Assembly: GCA_964632545.1 (NCBI GenBank)
Contig: CAZWBQ010000012.1
Coordinates: 1 to 40,387 of the forward strand
Direction of reading: 5' to 3'
DNA from: UBA7398 sp964632545
GTDB lineage: Bacteria > Actinomycetota > Actinomycetes > Nanopelagicales > Nanopelagicaceae
DNA: 40,387 nt
The notes below the pieces were generated by a model, which saw only the letters and a program-made list of their open reading frames with translations, was not told the origin of the DNA and did not search any database. Positions 1 to 8,030 of the stretch are shown here, one piece after another (position 1 is the stretch's first letter; every line of letters starts with the position of its first letter). The position numbers were made by a program, and so were the translations under genes.

Positions 1-64
1 CCGAGAGGCGAGGCTCGGGACTGCAAATCCCGCTACACGGGTTCAAATCCCGTCCCGACCTCCA
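1..64 (+). tRNA. tRNA-Cys (GCA), 5' end cut off by the window
   Basis: The anticodon arm CGGGA-CTGCAAA-TCCCG gives anticodon GCA, which is cysteine. The T arm ACGGG-TTCAAAT-CCCGT is perfect, followed by the 3' acceptor strand CCCGACC, discriminator T (usual for tRNA-Cys) and an encoded CCA at 62-64. The 5' acceptor strand and part of the D arm lie before base 1. It is followed closely by the promoter of the ROK kinase gene. Confidence 0.93.
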
Positions 65-87
65 CTTTTTAAAATGAGCAACTATCG

Positions 88-93
88 TAAAGT
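88..93 (+). promoter_or_regulatory. -10 element of a leaderless promoter for the ROK kinase gene
   Basis: TAAAGT fits the actinobacterial TANNNT -10 consensus and ends exactly seven bases before the ATG at 100, so transcription should start on the start codon. No Shine-Dalgarno sequence lies upstream of this ATG. Confidence 0.5.
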
Positions 94-99
94 GCGCAC

Positions 100-1038
100 A
101 TGTCACTACCACAATTTTTAATCGGTATCGATGTTGGTGGCACCAAGATAACTGTCGGACTATATGACTTCGATTGCCAACTTTTGGAGAGCACTCGAAT
201 TGATTCGGGAAATCGATCCGCGAACGAAATCGAATCAGATATAAGAAGTGCTATATCAAATTTAGCTGAAATTCAAAGTGCCATCGTAGGAGTAGGTATT
301 TCGAGTGCGGGACCAATCAAACTTAAAAAGATTGAAATCAGCCCAGTAAATATTCCAGCATTTCGTAATTTTCCTTTAGGTGAGATTGCTACCGATCAAC
401 TTGCGAAATTCAACGCATCTCCGCAAATAGCTATTCAAGGCGACATTATTGGCATGGCACGTGCAGAAATTTTTCTTGATCCCACATTAAATTCAACTAC
501 CGCATTTCTGGTAAATGCTGGTACTGGTATCGGTGGAGCGCTAATTGATAATGGAACAGTATTAACTGGTGATACTGGTAACTCTGGATATTTTGGACAT
601 GCATCGGTGGCTTTTGATGGACCGCTCTGCAACTGTGGAGCATACGGCTGTGTGGAATATTACGCCGGCGGCGCTGCAATGGTTGCCCGTGGTAAGGAAA
701 ATGGCGTGGTTAACAGAATTAACAATTTTTCAGATCTAAATTTATTAGCGCAAGCTGGAGATAAACTAGCAATATCCACGATAGAAAATGGTGCAAATGC
801 GCTGGCGCAAGCCACCATCAATGTAATGCTAATAAACGATCTGACCAAAATTATTGTTACTGGTGGAGTTGCACTTACTTCACAAATATTCTATGAAAAA
901 CTGAGCTCCGAAATTTCAAAAAGAGTTGCACCGCATGACTTTCTAGCTAAATTCAACATTAGAAAAGCCAGATTAGATAGCAGTAGCGCTGAACTAGGGG
1001 CTGCTCTTTTAGCACGTGAAGTAGTATTAGCGCCATGA
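100..1038 (+). CDS. ROK-family sugar kinase-like protein, divergent active site
   Basis: 312 residues, the usual length for single-domain ROK kinases. The N-terminal phosphate-binding loop IGIDVGGTK and the ROK zinc motif CNCGAYGCVE (CxCGxxGCxE) are intact. Two sugar-contacting motifs are altered. The usual ENDAN stretch reads IQGDIIG, so the catalytic-base Asp is kept but its Asn neighbours are lost. The usual ExGH reads YFGH. The family phosphorylates glucose, mannose, N-acetylglucosamine and similar sugars in the cytosol. These changes suggest another substrate or reduced activity. The stop overlaps the start of the cupin gene at ATGA, so the two are translationally coupled, which hints at hexose or mannose phosphate metabolism. 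The start is chosen from the leaderless promoter seven bases upstream. Confidence 0.8.
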   Translation: MSLPQFLIGIDVGGTKITVGLYDFDCQLLESTRIDSGNRSANEIESDIRSAISNLAEIQSAIVGVGISSAGPIKLKKIEISPVNIPAFRNFPLGEIATDQLAKFNASPQIAIQGDIIGMARAEIFLDPTLNSTTAFLVNAGTGIGGALIDNGTVLTGDTGNSGYFGHASVAFDGPLCNCGAYGCVEYYAGGAAMVARGKENGVVNRINNFSDLNLLAQAGDKLAISTIENGANALAQATINVMLINDLTKIIVTGGVALTSQIFYEKLSSEISKRVAPHDFLAKFNIRKARLDSSSAELGAALLAREVVLAP

Positions 1039-1382
1039 CGTTAGAGAAATCAGAGCGACCTTGGGGTAATTACGAAGTATTGCTCGAAACCTCTACCCAT
1101 AAAATTAAAACCATAACGGTTAAACCTGGGGCGAGGCTCTCACTTCAACGTCATCAAAAGCGCGCGGAACATTGGTTCATAGTTTCTGGTACAGCCCTAG
1201 TGACCGTTGCGGAAAATAAATTTGAGAAAACTGCCAATTCTTCAGTGGATATCGAAATTGGCCAGTTGCACAGAATTGAAAATATCGGCAGAACAGATCT
1301 GATTTTCATTGAAGTTCAAACGGGAACCTATTTCGGCGAAGATGATATTGAGCGTGTTGAAGATGATTTTGGAAGAGCTTAA
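1035..1382 (+). CDS. Phosphomannose isomerase type II-like cupin protein
   Basis: 115 residues that match only the C-terminal cupin domain of bifunctional mannose-1-phosphate guanylyltransferase/mannose-6-phosphate isomerase proteins. The characteristic elements are all present: ERPWGNYEV, HQKRAEHWFIVSGTA with the metal-binding His residues, GQLHRIENIG, and the end motif IEVQTGTYFGEDDIERVEDDFGR. Stand-alone versions are known and are annotated as mannose-6-phosphate isomerases. No guanylyltransferase domain is present here. The ATG overlaps the stop of the ROK gene by four bases (ATGA), so both are made from one transcript. A plausible pair of reactions is sugar phosphorylation followed by isomerisation, but the substrate is not shown by the sequence. 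Confidence 0.85.
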   Translation: MTLEKSERPWGNYEVLLETSTHKIKTITVKPGARLSLQRHQKRAEHWFIVSGTALVTVAENKFEKTANSSVDIEIGQLHRIENIGRTDLIFIEVQTGTYFGEDDIERVEDDFGRA

Positions 1383-1390
1383 AAGCAATA

Positions 1391-1396
1391 TATGAT
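1391..1396 (+). promoter_or_regulatory. Possible -10 element for tRNA-Val
   Basis: TATGAT lies 15 bases upstream of the tRNA start. No clear -35 element is visible, and read-through from the cupin gene is an alternative. Confidence 0.3.
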
Positions 1397-1411
1397 TTCC
1401 GAAACAAAGAA

Positions 1412-1484
1412 GGACCGTTAGCGCAGCTGGTAGCGCGTTTCCTCGACATGGAAAAGGTCACTGGTTCGATCCCAGTACGGTCCA
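1412..1484 (+). tRNA. tRNA-Val (GAC), with C at position 33
   Basis: A complete 73-base cloverleaf. The acceptor GGACCGT pairs with ACGGTCC, the D stem is GCGC/GCGC with GG in the loop, and the T arm is ACTGG-TTCGATC-CCAGT. The discriminator is A and CCA is not encoded. The anticodon stem TTTCC/GGAAA encloses the seven-base loop TCGACAT, which places GAC at positions 34-36 (valine). It also places C, not the near-universal U, at position 33. A shifted stem that would restore U33 gives mismatches. The tRNA ends nine bases before the stop of the convergent kinase gene, with no terminator between. Confidence 0.9.
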
Positions 1485-1493
1485 CTAAAGAGA

Positions 1494-2465
1494 TCAAATT
1501 GCCAAAAATTTATCAATTCGCTTTGAAGTTTCTTCCAGATATGTGGGAATCATCGCTCGATGCTCTTGATTATCGGTTTCGTACAAGTAATTAAGCAACA
1601 TCAACCTGCGATGTAGAAGTAACGCTCGCAATTCCTCATCGCTGTAAATCGGTAAAGGTGCAATCGATTTATAACCTGACAGCAGCGCTTCATCTTGATC
1701 AGGCGTATCTAAATAGTAAAGGGCAGTAGCAATGTCTTGGATTCGTAAACCAAAACCACAATCATCAAAATCCAATATCGAAAGTAATCCGGCGTTCCAT
1801 TTGAGGTTCCATCCATGCAGATCCGCGTGAATCAACAAAGAATTTTCTCTTCGATACATTGCATCTGTAGTAACACCAATTTTTTTAAAAGCCGCCGCAA
1901 TCCTTGATTTGTCGCTCTCTTTGAGTTGACTCTTAATACTTAAGAGCAAATCTTCGGTTTCCCAGAATGGATCTTTAAACGAAGGCAAAACTGCACCTTT
2001 TGGCAAAACAAAATCTCTACTCATGATGTGCATTAGCGCCATACTCTTGCCAACTAAATACAGCTGCTCTGCGGAGGGTTCATCTCCGACATCTTCTCCA
2101 TGTACCCAACCGAAGAGAACGCAATTTAGCTCTTTACCTACGATTGGCGAAAATCTCGTTGTGACATATTCGCCTGCGAGATTGCAAACTGGTTTGGCTA
2201 CATTAACTATGCCAAGATCGCAGAGTTGATTTACCCAAGCAATTTCGCCCCTAATATTTTCGATACTTCTGGGAGAATTTATATTGATACGCAACGCAAA
2301 GCATTTGCCATCTAAGGATACTATTTTGAAAGTAGCGTTATATTCATAATTAATCGAAGAAATCTCTTGCGCTTGTATTCCGTATTCGGACAATACCAAT
2401 CGTGAAAATTCTTCAAGTTCCCTTACCTGCTGCGATTGATCTTGTTCAAAAAAATCTGAGTTCAC
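1494..2465 (-). CDS. APH/homoserine-kinase-fold phosphotransferase (SrkA/HSK2-like)
   Basis: 323 residues with the aminoglycoside phosphotransferase fold. The catalytic loop HADLHGWN gives H213, D215 and N220, and the metal-binding motif LDFDD gives D232. The position of the usual ATP-binding lysine may be taken by the arginine of ALRI near residue 59. The family phosphorylates hydroxyl groups of small molecules or, for SrkA, protein residues. The substrate cannot be told from sequence. It is the last gene of the long minus-strand block, its ATG overlapping the stop of the M48 protease by four bases. A resistance function is unlikely, since nothing in the neighbourhood concerns antibiotics. 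Confidence 0.75.
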   Translation of the reverse strand: MNSDFFEQDQSQQVRELEEFSRLVLSEYGIQAQEISSINYEYNATFKIVSLDGKCFALRININSPRSIENIRGEIAWVNQLCDLGIVNVAKPVCNLAGEYVTTRFSPIVGKELNCVLFGWVHGEDVGDEPSAEQLYLVGKSMALMHIMSRDFVLPKGAVLPSFKDPFWETEDLLLSIKSQLKESDKSRIAAAFKKIGVTTDAMYRRENSLLIHADLHGWNLKWNAGLLSILDFDDCGFGLRIQDIATALYYLDTPDQDEALLSGYKSIAPLPIYSDEELRALLLHRRLMLLNYLYETDNQEHRAMIPTYLEETSKRIDKFLAI

Positions 2466-3700
2466 TTGAGTCTTGCTAACCTCTGCAATATTGGTGGATG
2501 CGAGTAATGAACTGCAACATAAACTGGATGTGGGTTTAAATTACTCAACGAATTAACAGAAAGCTTCTTTAAAGCCGAATACATATACTCGACTGCCCCT
2601 GGATAAGTTTCAATCGAATATTGATCAGCTTGATACTCATTATGCCGTGAGAATGAATTGTTGATTAAACCAAGAACTGTAGAAACTGGTGTGAAAAGTA
2701 AGAAGAATGCCAACATTGAAAGGTGGAAACTCGGAATTTTTGATCCGAGCGCCGCAGAAAGATTTGGATTACTTAATAGCCAACCCATAAGCGAGAACAT
2801 AATCAGAGTTTGAACCTGGCTAAAAAGAAACATAGTAAAAATGTGCTTTCGCTTGTAATGACCCACTTCGTGCGCTAAAACGGCGACAATTTCTTTAGTA
2901 TTTAATTTCTCGATCAACGTGTCATATAAACCAATGATTTTAACTTTGCCCATTCCGGAGAAAAAAGCGTTCAATTTCGTAGAGCGCTTGGAGGCATCCA
3001 TTTCATATAACTTAGAAAGTGGGAACCCTTGGGAATTGCAATAGATTTCGATCTCATCGCGTAACTCTCCCTCTGGGAGCGGTTTCAACTTATTGAAAAT
3101 CGGCAAAAAGATGCGCGTCCCAAAAACAAACATAAATAGGGTAAAACTGGCAACAAGCAGCCAAGCCACGAGCCAAAAAACACTTTGCAATTCTTGATAA
3201 ATCCATGCGATAGCGTAAAGCAACGGTAATCCAATTCCTAAGCTCAGTGACAAATTCTTAAACTGATCAGCAATAAATAACCGTGGCGTAGTTTTATTAA
3301 ACTCATATTTTGTTTCTATTACAAAAGTTGAATAGATGCTCGCTGGGAGCGATCCAATTGCGCTTACTACTATTAGAACCGCAATAAAAATTACAGTTAC
3401 TAAGAGATTGTTAGAAATTCGTTCACGAATAAAATTATCAAGTTTTGCAAAAACACCAAGTATTATTGCGGCAAGTATCACGCAAGTACTAATTACAGAT
3501 GAGAGACTTTCAAGCTTGTAATTAGCAGTTCCATACGCCATTGATTTCTGATAATCCGCAGCGGTATAAATCTCGGCCGCTTGCGGGCTAAGAGGTTGAT
3601 TTTTAGATTGTTCATTAAGAAAATTGATAACGCGTCCAGATGCGAAATCGATAAGAACTAAAGTTACTATCCCGATTAAAATCCAATCAGCGGTACTCAT
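2462..3700 (-). CDS. M48 family membrane zinc metalloprotease (Ste24-like)
   Basis: 412 residues, close to the length of Ste24/CAAX prenyl protease 1. There are several hydrophobic segments before and after the zinc motif HEVGHYKRKH (HExxH). The third zinc-ligand glutamate lies in NEYQAD, and the N-terminal M48 extension is present. It should sit in the cytoplasmic membrane with the active site facing the cytosol. Bacterial members are usually linked to membrane protein quality control, not prenyl processing. A strong Shine-Dalgarno AGGAGA stands about seven bases before the ATG. It lies 22 bases after the PaiB-like gene and overlaps the next kinase gene by four bases. Confidence 0.88.
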   Translation of the reverse strand: MSTADWILIGIVTLVLIDFASGRVINFLNEQSKNQPLSPQAAEIYTAADYQKSMAYGTANYKLESLSSVISTCVILAAIILGVFAKLDNFIRERISNNLLVTVIFIAVLIVVSAIGSLPASIYSTFVIETKYEFNKTTPRLFIADQFKNLSLSLGIGLPLLYAIAWIYQELQSVFWLVAWLLVASFTLFMFVFGTRIFLPIFNKLKPLPEGELRDEIEIYCNSQGFPLSKLYEMDASKRSTKLNAFFSGMGKVKIIGLYDTLIEKLNTKEIVAVLAHEVGHYKRKHIFTMFLFSQVQTLIMFSLMGWLLSNPNLSAALGSKIPSFHLSMLAFFLLFTPVSTVLGLINNSFSRHNEYQADQYSIETYPGAVEYMYSALKKLSVNSLSNLNPHPVYVAVHYSHPPILQRLARLK

Positions 3701-3722
3701 AATTTTCTCCTAACATCTACAA

Positions 3723-4346
3723 TTATTTTTTGTCTAGCGGGCGTAATTCCGATACTTTATCGGAAATATTTGTTTTCCCATCCTTTAATAACCCCGCAAT
3801 AACACCATCTAAATCTGCTTTAGTTTTGTTCTGACTCATCTTGAACGAAACTTCAATACGGGAAACTTTTAGTTCAACTCCAACAATTGCACGTAATTGC
3901 CCCGCCACATAATCTTCTGGAGCATCATCCAATTTCCAAGGTTTAGCGCGGGTAGCCTCGAATTTATTAGTTAAAGCACTTACTTGTTGGCGTAACCAGG
4001 AAACGTCATCATGAATTACCAGTTCGCCATAAACATGCGCTGTCATGTAATCCCAAGTAGGTACAACTTTTCCGTGTTCTTGTTTCGATGCATACCAAGA
4101 TGGTGAGATATATGAATCGTTTGAAGTTGAGATAAAGAGCGCATCTTCAGTTGTACCGTACGACCATTGTTGATTGCCTCGGGCTAGATGTCCAACAATT
4201 GAATTTGTTTCTTCTTGAAAATTAACTGGTATAAATGTTGCGATTAATCCTGCTGATGTATGAGAAACTAAATGGCCTGAATTTATTGATCTAAGAAATA
4301 TTTGGCCGGCTTCATCACTAGGTTCGAAGTGTTTCGGGATATACAT
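3723..4346 (-). CDS. PaiB-like FMN-binding protein
   Basis: 207 residues. The start MYIPKHF, the SHTSAGLIATFIPV segment, GHLARGNQQW, and the middle segment YVPTWDYMTAHVYGEL-like (here VVPTWDYMTAHVYG) are hallmarks of the PaiB family with its split-barrel flavin-binding fold. Members are often called FMN-binding negative transcriptional regulators after Bacillus PaiB. No DNA-binding domain is visible, so an oxidoreductase or flavin-binding role is as likely as regulation. It starts three bases after the stop of the DapB-like gene and is part of the same transcript. Confidence 0.85.
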   Translation of the reverse strand: MYIPKHFEPSDEAGQIFLRSINSGHLVSHTSAGLIATFIPVNFQEETNSIVGHLARGNQQWSYGTTEDALFISTSNDSYISPSWYASKQEHGKVVPTWDYMTAHVYGELVIHDDVSWLRQQVSALTNKFEATRAKPWKLDDAPEDYVAGQLRAIVGVELKVSRIEVSFKMSQNKTKADLDGVIAGLLKDGKTNISDKVSELRPLDKK

Positions 4347-4349
4347 GAT

Positions 4350-5144
4350 CTACCCGAGTAATATATTTTCTAGCCCGCGCGTTAAGCCAACTGTGCTTAC
4401 AACGGCTTTAGCAGCTAATAGAGTTCCATCAACATAAGGTTCTGCAGAACTTCCAGCGTCAAATTTAATTGATAGCCGTTGATCCGGTAAACCAAATATC
4501 ACTTCAGTAGACACTACAAAACTTGGTAGCCGAATCGAATGCACCTGAGTTCCGCCAATATCAGCTCCCCTGGCTTCTTGCGGGCCAGCAATATCTTTAA
4601 CCGGCACACCAATTTCTGGTTTATGTACTGCGCTCAATTTCTCGGCTAGTTCGCGAGCAGTGCCACTAGGTACATCGGGTTTCTTCTTACTTGCGTAATC
4701 TATAACTTCCCATTGCGGCAAATGTTTAGCAACCATCAGAGCTGCAGCTTGAGCTAACGCAGCGGTGAGCGCGTAATTCCCAGCCGCAATTACGCCAACA
4801 TTTTTTGCTTTGGCCGCGCTTTCAATCTCTGCAAAATCCGCTGCCGACATTCCAGAAGATCCGACAACCACATGTACCCCAGCAGCTATTGCAGCGAGAG
4901 TATTTGCTTTAACCGATGCATGTCCGGTGTATTCGATCATTACATCAACACCTTGCAAACCTTCTTTAATATCAGAGTAAATCGGCGTTCCCCAATGAGT
5001 ATTTACTAAAACTTCACCTAAATCCTGGCCGCCGGTACTCCTGGTGAGCGCTGCTGTTAATTCGAAATCGCTACTCGAGTGAAGTGCGTTTGCTAACGCT
5101 TTGCCAGTCCAACCAGTTGCGCCAGCCAAGAGAACTTTTATCAT
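4350..5144 (-). CDS. DapB-family reductase paralogue lacking the catalytic histidines
   Basis: 264 residues, normal for 4-hydroxy-tetrahydrodipicolinate reductase. The nucleotide-binding loop GATGWTG, the VVVGSSGMS segment (family: VVGTTGF) and the PSGTA substrate loop are present. In place of the usual E-x-H-H-x-x-K-x-D-A-PSGTA, this protein has DYASKKKPDVPSGTA. Both active-site histidines are replaced by Ala-Ser while the lysine remains. Either it reduces another cyclic imine or keto compound, or it is a degenerate copy. It lies between an exporter gene and a flavoprotein gene, not among lysine biosynthesis genes. An AAGG site stands about eight bases before the ATG. The dapB symbol is not assigned because of the missing residues. 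Confidence 0.75.
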   Translation of the reverse strand: MIKVLLAGATGWTGKALANALHSSSDFELTAALTRSTGGQDLGEVLVNTHWGTPIYSDIKEGLQGVDVMIEYTGHASVKANTLAAIAAGVHVVVGSSGMSAADFAEIESAAKAKNVGVIAAGNYALTAALAQAAALMVAKHLPQWEVIDYASKKKPDVPSGTARELAEKLSAVHKPEIGVPVKDIAGPQEARGADIGGTQVHSIRLPSFVVSTEVIFGLPDQRLSIKFDAGSSAEPYVDGTLLAAKAVVSTVGLTRGLENILLG

Positions 5145-5154
5145 GAAATAAACC

Positions 5155-6036
5155 TTATCCCTTATGCTCTTTTGTTACTAATAGAACGCCAAGTGCAGCA
5201 AGTCCCATTCCTAAAATTCCGATCAGGCCAATTCGCTCTCCAAAAAGAATATAAGCCTGTATTGCAGTTGAAGGCGGCACTAGATAATACAAACTGGAAA
5301 CTGTACTTGCGCTATCAGTACGGAGCATAAAAAATAGTAGAAAAATTGATCCAATTGAAAGCGCCATGACTATCCAAGTTAGAGCCAGAATAAAACGAAG
5401 ATTCACTATTACCGTTGTATCTTCGAAAATTACCGCTAGTACAAAATAAATGGCCGTCGCAGCGGCATACTGCACCGCTGTGCCAGATAGGAAAGGAATT
5501 CCTGAGCCAGTTCGTTTCTGCAATAAATATCCAACGGTTGTCCCAACTAACGCTAAGAAGCAAGAAAATAAACCAAGCGCTGAAAAACTAGATGAGTAAT
5601 CGCCTTTGAAAACTCGTGGAAGCAAAAGCAGTGCCACCCCGATTAATCCAAGTAATAATCCAGCAATCTGAACCACCCTCAGCTTTTCGCCGAACATTGG
5701 AATGGCGATTAAGGAAACAAAAATCGGTTGCAAACTTACGATCACAGCAGCTATCCCAGCAGATACCCCTAGATGCACGGCGTAAAATACGCCAGCTATA
5801 TAGAGAACGTGTAAAAAAACGCTGACCAAAACTGATTCCTTGATCTGTGCCTTAGATATCCGTAAAGTCTGGTTAGCTAGTTTTGCAAGTGCTACCAAAA
5901 TTATTGTGGCGAAAAAATATCTAATTGCTAGGAAGGTGAAAGGCGACGCGTACGGCAAAATATACTTTGCGCCAACAAATCCAGTGCTCCAAAGTAAAAC
6001 AAAGATCCCGGGAGCAAACCGCTTAATTAATAGCAA
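5155..6036 (-). CDS. EamA/DMT-family transporter
   Basis: 293 residues with ten hydrophobic segments arranged as two EamA repeats, typical of drug/metabolite exporters such as amino-acid and metabolite efflux carriers. The first repeat opens with PGIFVLLWSTGFVGAKY and the second covers about residues 150-290. The start is TTG, three bases after the dppF stop, because no ATG lies near the N-terminal membrane segment. It follows the peptide transporter genes directly, so exporting surplus amino acids freed from imported peptides is a reasonable guess. The substrate is unknown. Confidence 0.85.
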   Translation of the reverse strand: MLLIKRFAPGIFVLLWSTGFVGAKYILPYASPFTFLAIRYFFATIILVALAKLANQTLRISKAQIKESVLVSVFLHVLYIAGVFYAVHLGVSAGIAAVIVSLQPIFVSLIAIPMFGEKLRVVQIAGLLLGLIGVALLLLPRVFKGDYSSSFSALGLFSCFLALVGTTVGYLLQKRTGSGIPFLSGTAVQYAAATAIYFVLAVIFEDTTVIVNLRFILALTWIVMALSIGSIFLLFFMLRTDSASTVSSLYYLVPPSTAIQAYILFGERIGLIGILGMGLAALGVLLVTKEHKG

Positions 6037-6039
6037 TTT

Positions 6040-7008
6040 CTAAGCTTCTGGAAAATGACATGCAACTAATGATTTCCCGATCTGCATCAAAGGTGGTTTG
6101 GTGGTGCAAACATCTTGAGCCTTCCAACACCGAGTTCTAAACCGACATCCAGAAGGCGGGCTGATTGGGCTAGGAATATCCCCCGAGAGTCTTATTCGTT
6201 CTCGCGCGCCGACCGCGTCAGGATCAGCACTAGGTACCGCCGACATTAATGCCTTTGTATATGGGTGCTTAGGATTGGCATATAAATTAACGTGATCCGA
6301 TACTTCTACAATATTTCCGGCATACATAACTGCCACGCGTTTAGCAAAATGTCGTACTACAGCGAGATCATGTGCAATGAATATAAAAGACAAATTGAAT
6401 TCAGTTTGCAAACTCTGCAATAGATTGAGAATTTGCGCCTGGATAGATACATCGAGAGCGCTAACCGGCTCATCGGCGATGATTAATTTAGGTTTCAATG
6501 CCAGAGCTCGTGCGATACCGATTCGTTGCCTTTGACCACCAGAGAACTCATGAGGATACCGGTTGTAATGCTCTGGATTAAGTCCAACGATTTCAAGTAG
6601 TTCTTGAACTTGTTTTTTAACATCAATACCGTATTTTTTTCCATGAATTTTTAATGGGGTTGCAATAATTGTTCCAACTGTATGGCGCGGATTTAAAGAC
6701 GCATATGGATCTTGAAAAATCATTTGGATTTGCGGACGCAAATTTCTAAATTCATGCAATTTCATATTGGTAATATCTTGACCACTGAATTCAATATTTC
6801 CTGAAGTGGCTGGTATCAGCTTGGTAATTAATCTGCCGGTTGTAGATTTTCCGCAACCAGATTCGCCTACCAAACCAAGAGTTTCGCCTGTGGCAATCTC
6901 GAAAGATACATCATCAACCGCATGAACGAATTCACGTTTTCCAAAAAAGTTATGATTTTTACTCGGAAAATGTTTAGTCAATCCCGAGACTTTTAAAAGT
7001 GGTTTCAT
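6040..7008 (-). CDS. dppF: Peptide ABC transporter ATP-binding protein (DppF/OppF type)
   Basis: 322 residues. Walker A is GESGCGKST, the signature is FSGGQRQR, Walker B is LIIADEP and the H-loop histidine is in FIAHDL. The C-terminal oligopeptide-transporter domain follows, with the proline-rich PSPISPPSGCRFRTRC stretch and a cluster of four cysteines. In related actinobacterial Opp proteins such cysteines hold an iron-sulphur cluster. Together with DppD it powers uptake of di- or oligopeptides at the membrane. Its start overlaps the dppD stop by four bases. Whether the ligands are peptides, nickel or glycans cannot be settled from the ATPase alone. Confidence 0.9.
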   Translation of the reverse strand: MKPLLKVSGLTKHFPSKNHNFFGKREFVHAVDDVSFEIATGETLGLVGESGCGKSTTGRLITKLIPATSGNIEFSGQDITNMKLHEFRNLRPQIQMIFQDPYASLNPRHTVGTIIATPLKIHGKKYGIDVKKQVQELLEIVGLNPEHYNRYPHEFSGGQRQRIGIARALALKPKLIIADEPVSALDVSIQAQILNLLQSLQTEFNLSFIFIAHDLAVVRHFAKRVAVMYAGNIVEVSDHVNLYANPKHPYTKALMSAVPSADPDAVGARERIRLSGDIPSPISPPSGCRFRTRCWKAQDVCTTKPPLMQIGKSLVACHFPEA

Positions 7009-8030
7009 AACTTTGCCGCAATTTCATTATTAAAAAGATTCACTCGATCAGCATCGGGCAAATGACAACTAACTAAATGCCCATTGTTAGTACTTACAGA
7101 TAGGAGCTCCGGTGAAATTTTGGTGCAATCTATTTTTGACCGATCTTTAAAGCCACATCTTGGATTGAAACTGCATCCATTTGGTAAATTAATCAAACTT
7201 GGGGGCGTGCCCGGAATCGCTAATAAAGCATTATCATTTGCGCTATTTAATTTAGGTATCGAAGTTAAAAGACCCCACGCGTAAGGATGTTGTGGAGTTT
7301 TCAATAATTCACGAACGGTGCCTTTTTCAATCGCTTTGCCGGCATACATCAGCAATACATCATCTGCAATCTCGGCTACTACTCCCAAATCATGGGTGAT
7401 CATCAAAATCGACGAACCAAATTCGCGTTGTAGATCTCTTAACAAATCTAGAATTTGGGCTTGCACCGTTACATCAAGAGCAGTTGTGGGTTCGTCTGCA
7501 ATAAGTAATTTTGGATTGCATGAAAGTGCCATAGCAATCATTACACGTTGCCTCATGCCACCAGAAAATTGGTGAGGAAAATCTTCAATGCGTTGGGCTG
7601 GATTAGGAATTCCCACTCTCCCAAGCATCTCTACCGCAACCTTTTTCGCTTGTTTTTCCGAAACTTTATTGTGAACGCGGTATGCCTCGGCAATCTGATT
7701 ACCTACTTTAAAAAACGGATGGAGCGCTGCGAGTGAATCTTGAAAGATCATTGACATAGATTTACCGCGAATTTTTGCTACTTCTTCTTCCGAAGCGCTA
7801 TTAATATTTAAGCCATCAATTAAGATTTCACCAGAAACTTCAGCACGGCTTCCTTTGTGTAAACCCATAATTGCCAAACTAGTTACAGATTTTCCAGAAC
7901 CGGATTCACCAACAATGCCTAAAGTTTTTGCTGGTGCAATATCAAAAGAAATCCCATCTACAGCTTTTACTAAACCGTCATCGGTTTGAAAATGAACTTT
8001 CAGATCTTTAACTTGCAAAATAGGGATCAT
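7005..8030 (-). CDS. dppD: Peptide ABC transporter ATP-binding protein (DppD/OppD type)
   Basis: 341 residues. Walker A is GESGSGKS, the signature is FSGGMRQR, Walker B is LLIADEP followed by TTALDVT, and the switch histidine is in MITHDLG. The C-terminal domain carries the family loop PGTPPSLINLPNGCSFNPRC and further cysteines. It pairs with DppF as the second nucleotide-binding subunit. The genes are joined by four-base overlaps on both sides (dppB-dppD and dppD-dppF), so the subunits should be made in balance. Confidence 0.92.
   Translation of the reverse strand: MIPILQVKDLKVHFQTDDGLVKAVDGISFDIAPAKTLGIVGESGSGKSVTSLAIMGLHKGSRAEVSGEILIDGLNINSASEEEVAKIRGKSMSMIFQDSLAALHPFFKVGNQIAEAYRVHNKVSEKQAKKVAVEMLGRVGIPNPAQRIEDFPHQFSGGMRQRVMIAMALSCNPKLLIADEPTTALDVTVQAQILDLLRDLQREFGSSILMITHDLGVVAEIADDVLLMYAGKAIEKGTVRELLKTPQHPYAWGLLTSIPKLNSANDNALLAIPGTPPSLINLPNGCSFNPRCGFKDRSKIDCTKISPELLSVSTNNGHLVSCHLPDADRVNLFNNEIAAKL

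Noticed and set aside
1306..1497. Minus-strand frame of 63 residues containing DRTGIEPVTFSMSRKR
   Set aside because: This is the well-known false protein produced by reading a tRNA gene in antisense. It lies across tRNA-Val and the end of the cupin gene.
1494..2465. APH-type kinase as an antibiotic resistance gene
   Set aside because: The fold is shared by many metabolic kinases. It closes a housekeeping-type operon and resembles SrkA/HSK2 proteins more.
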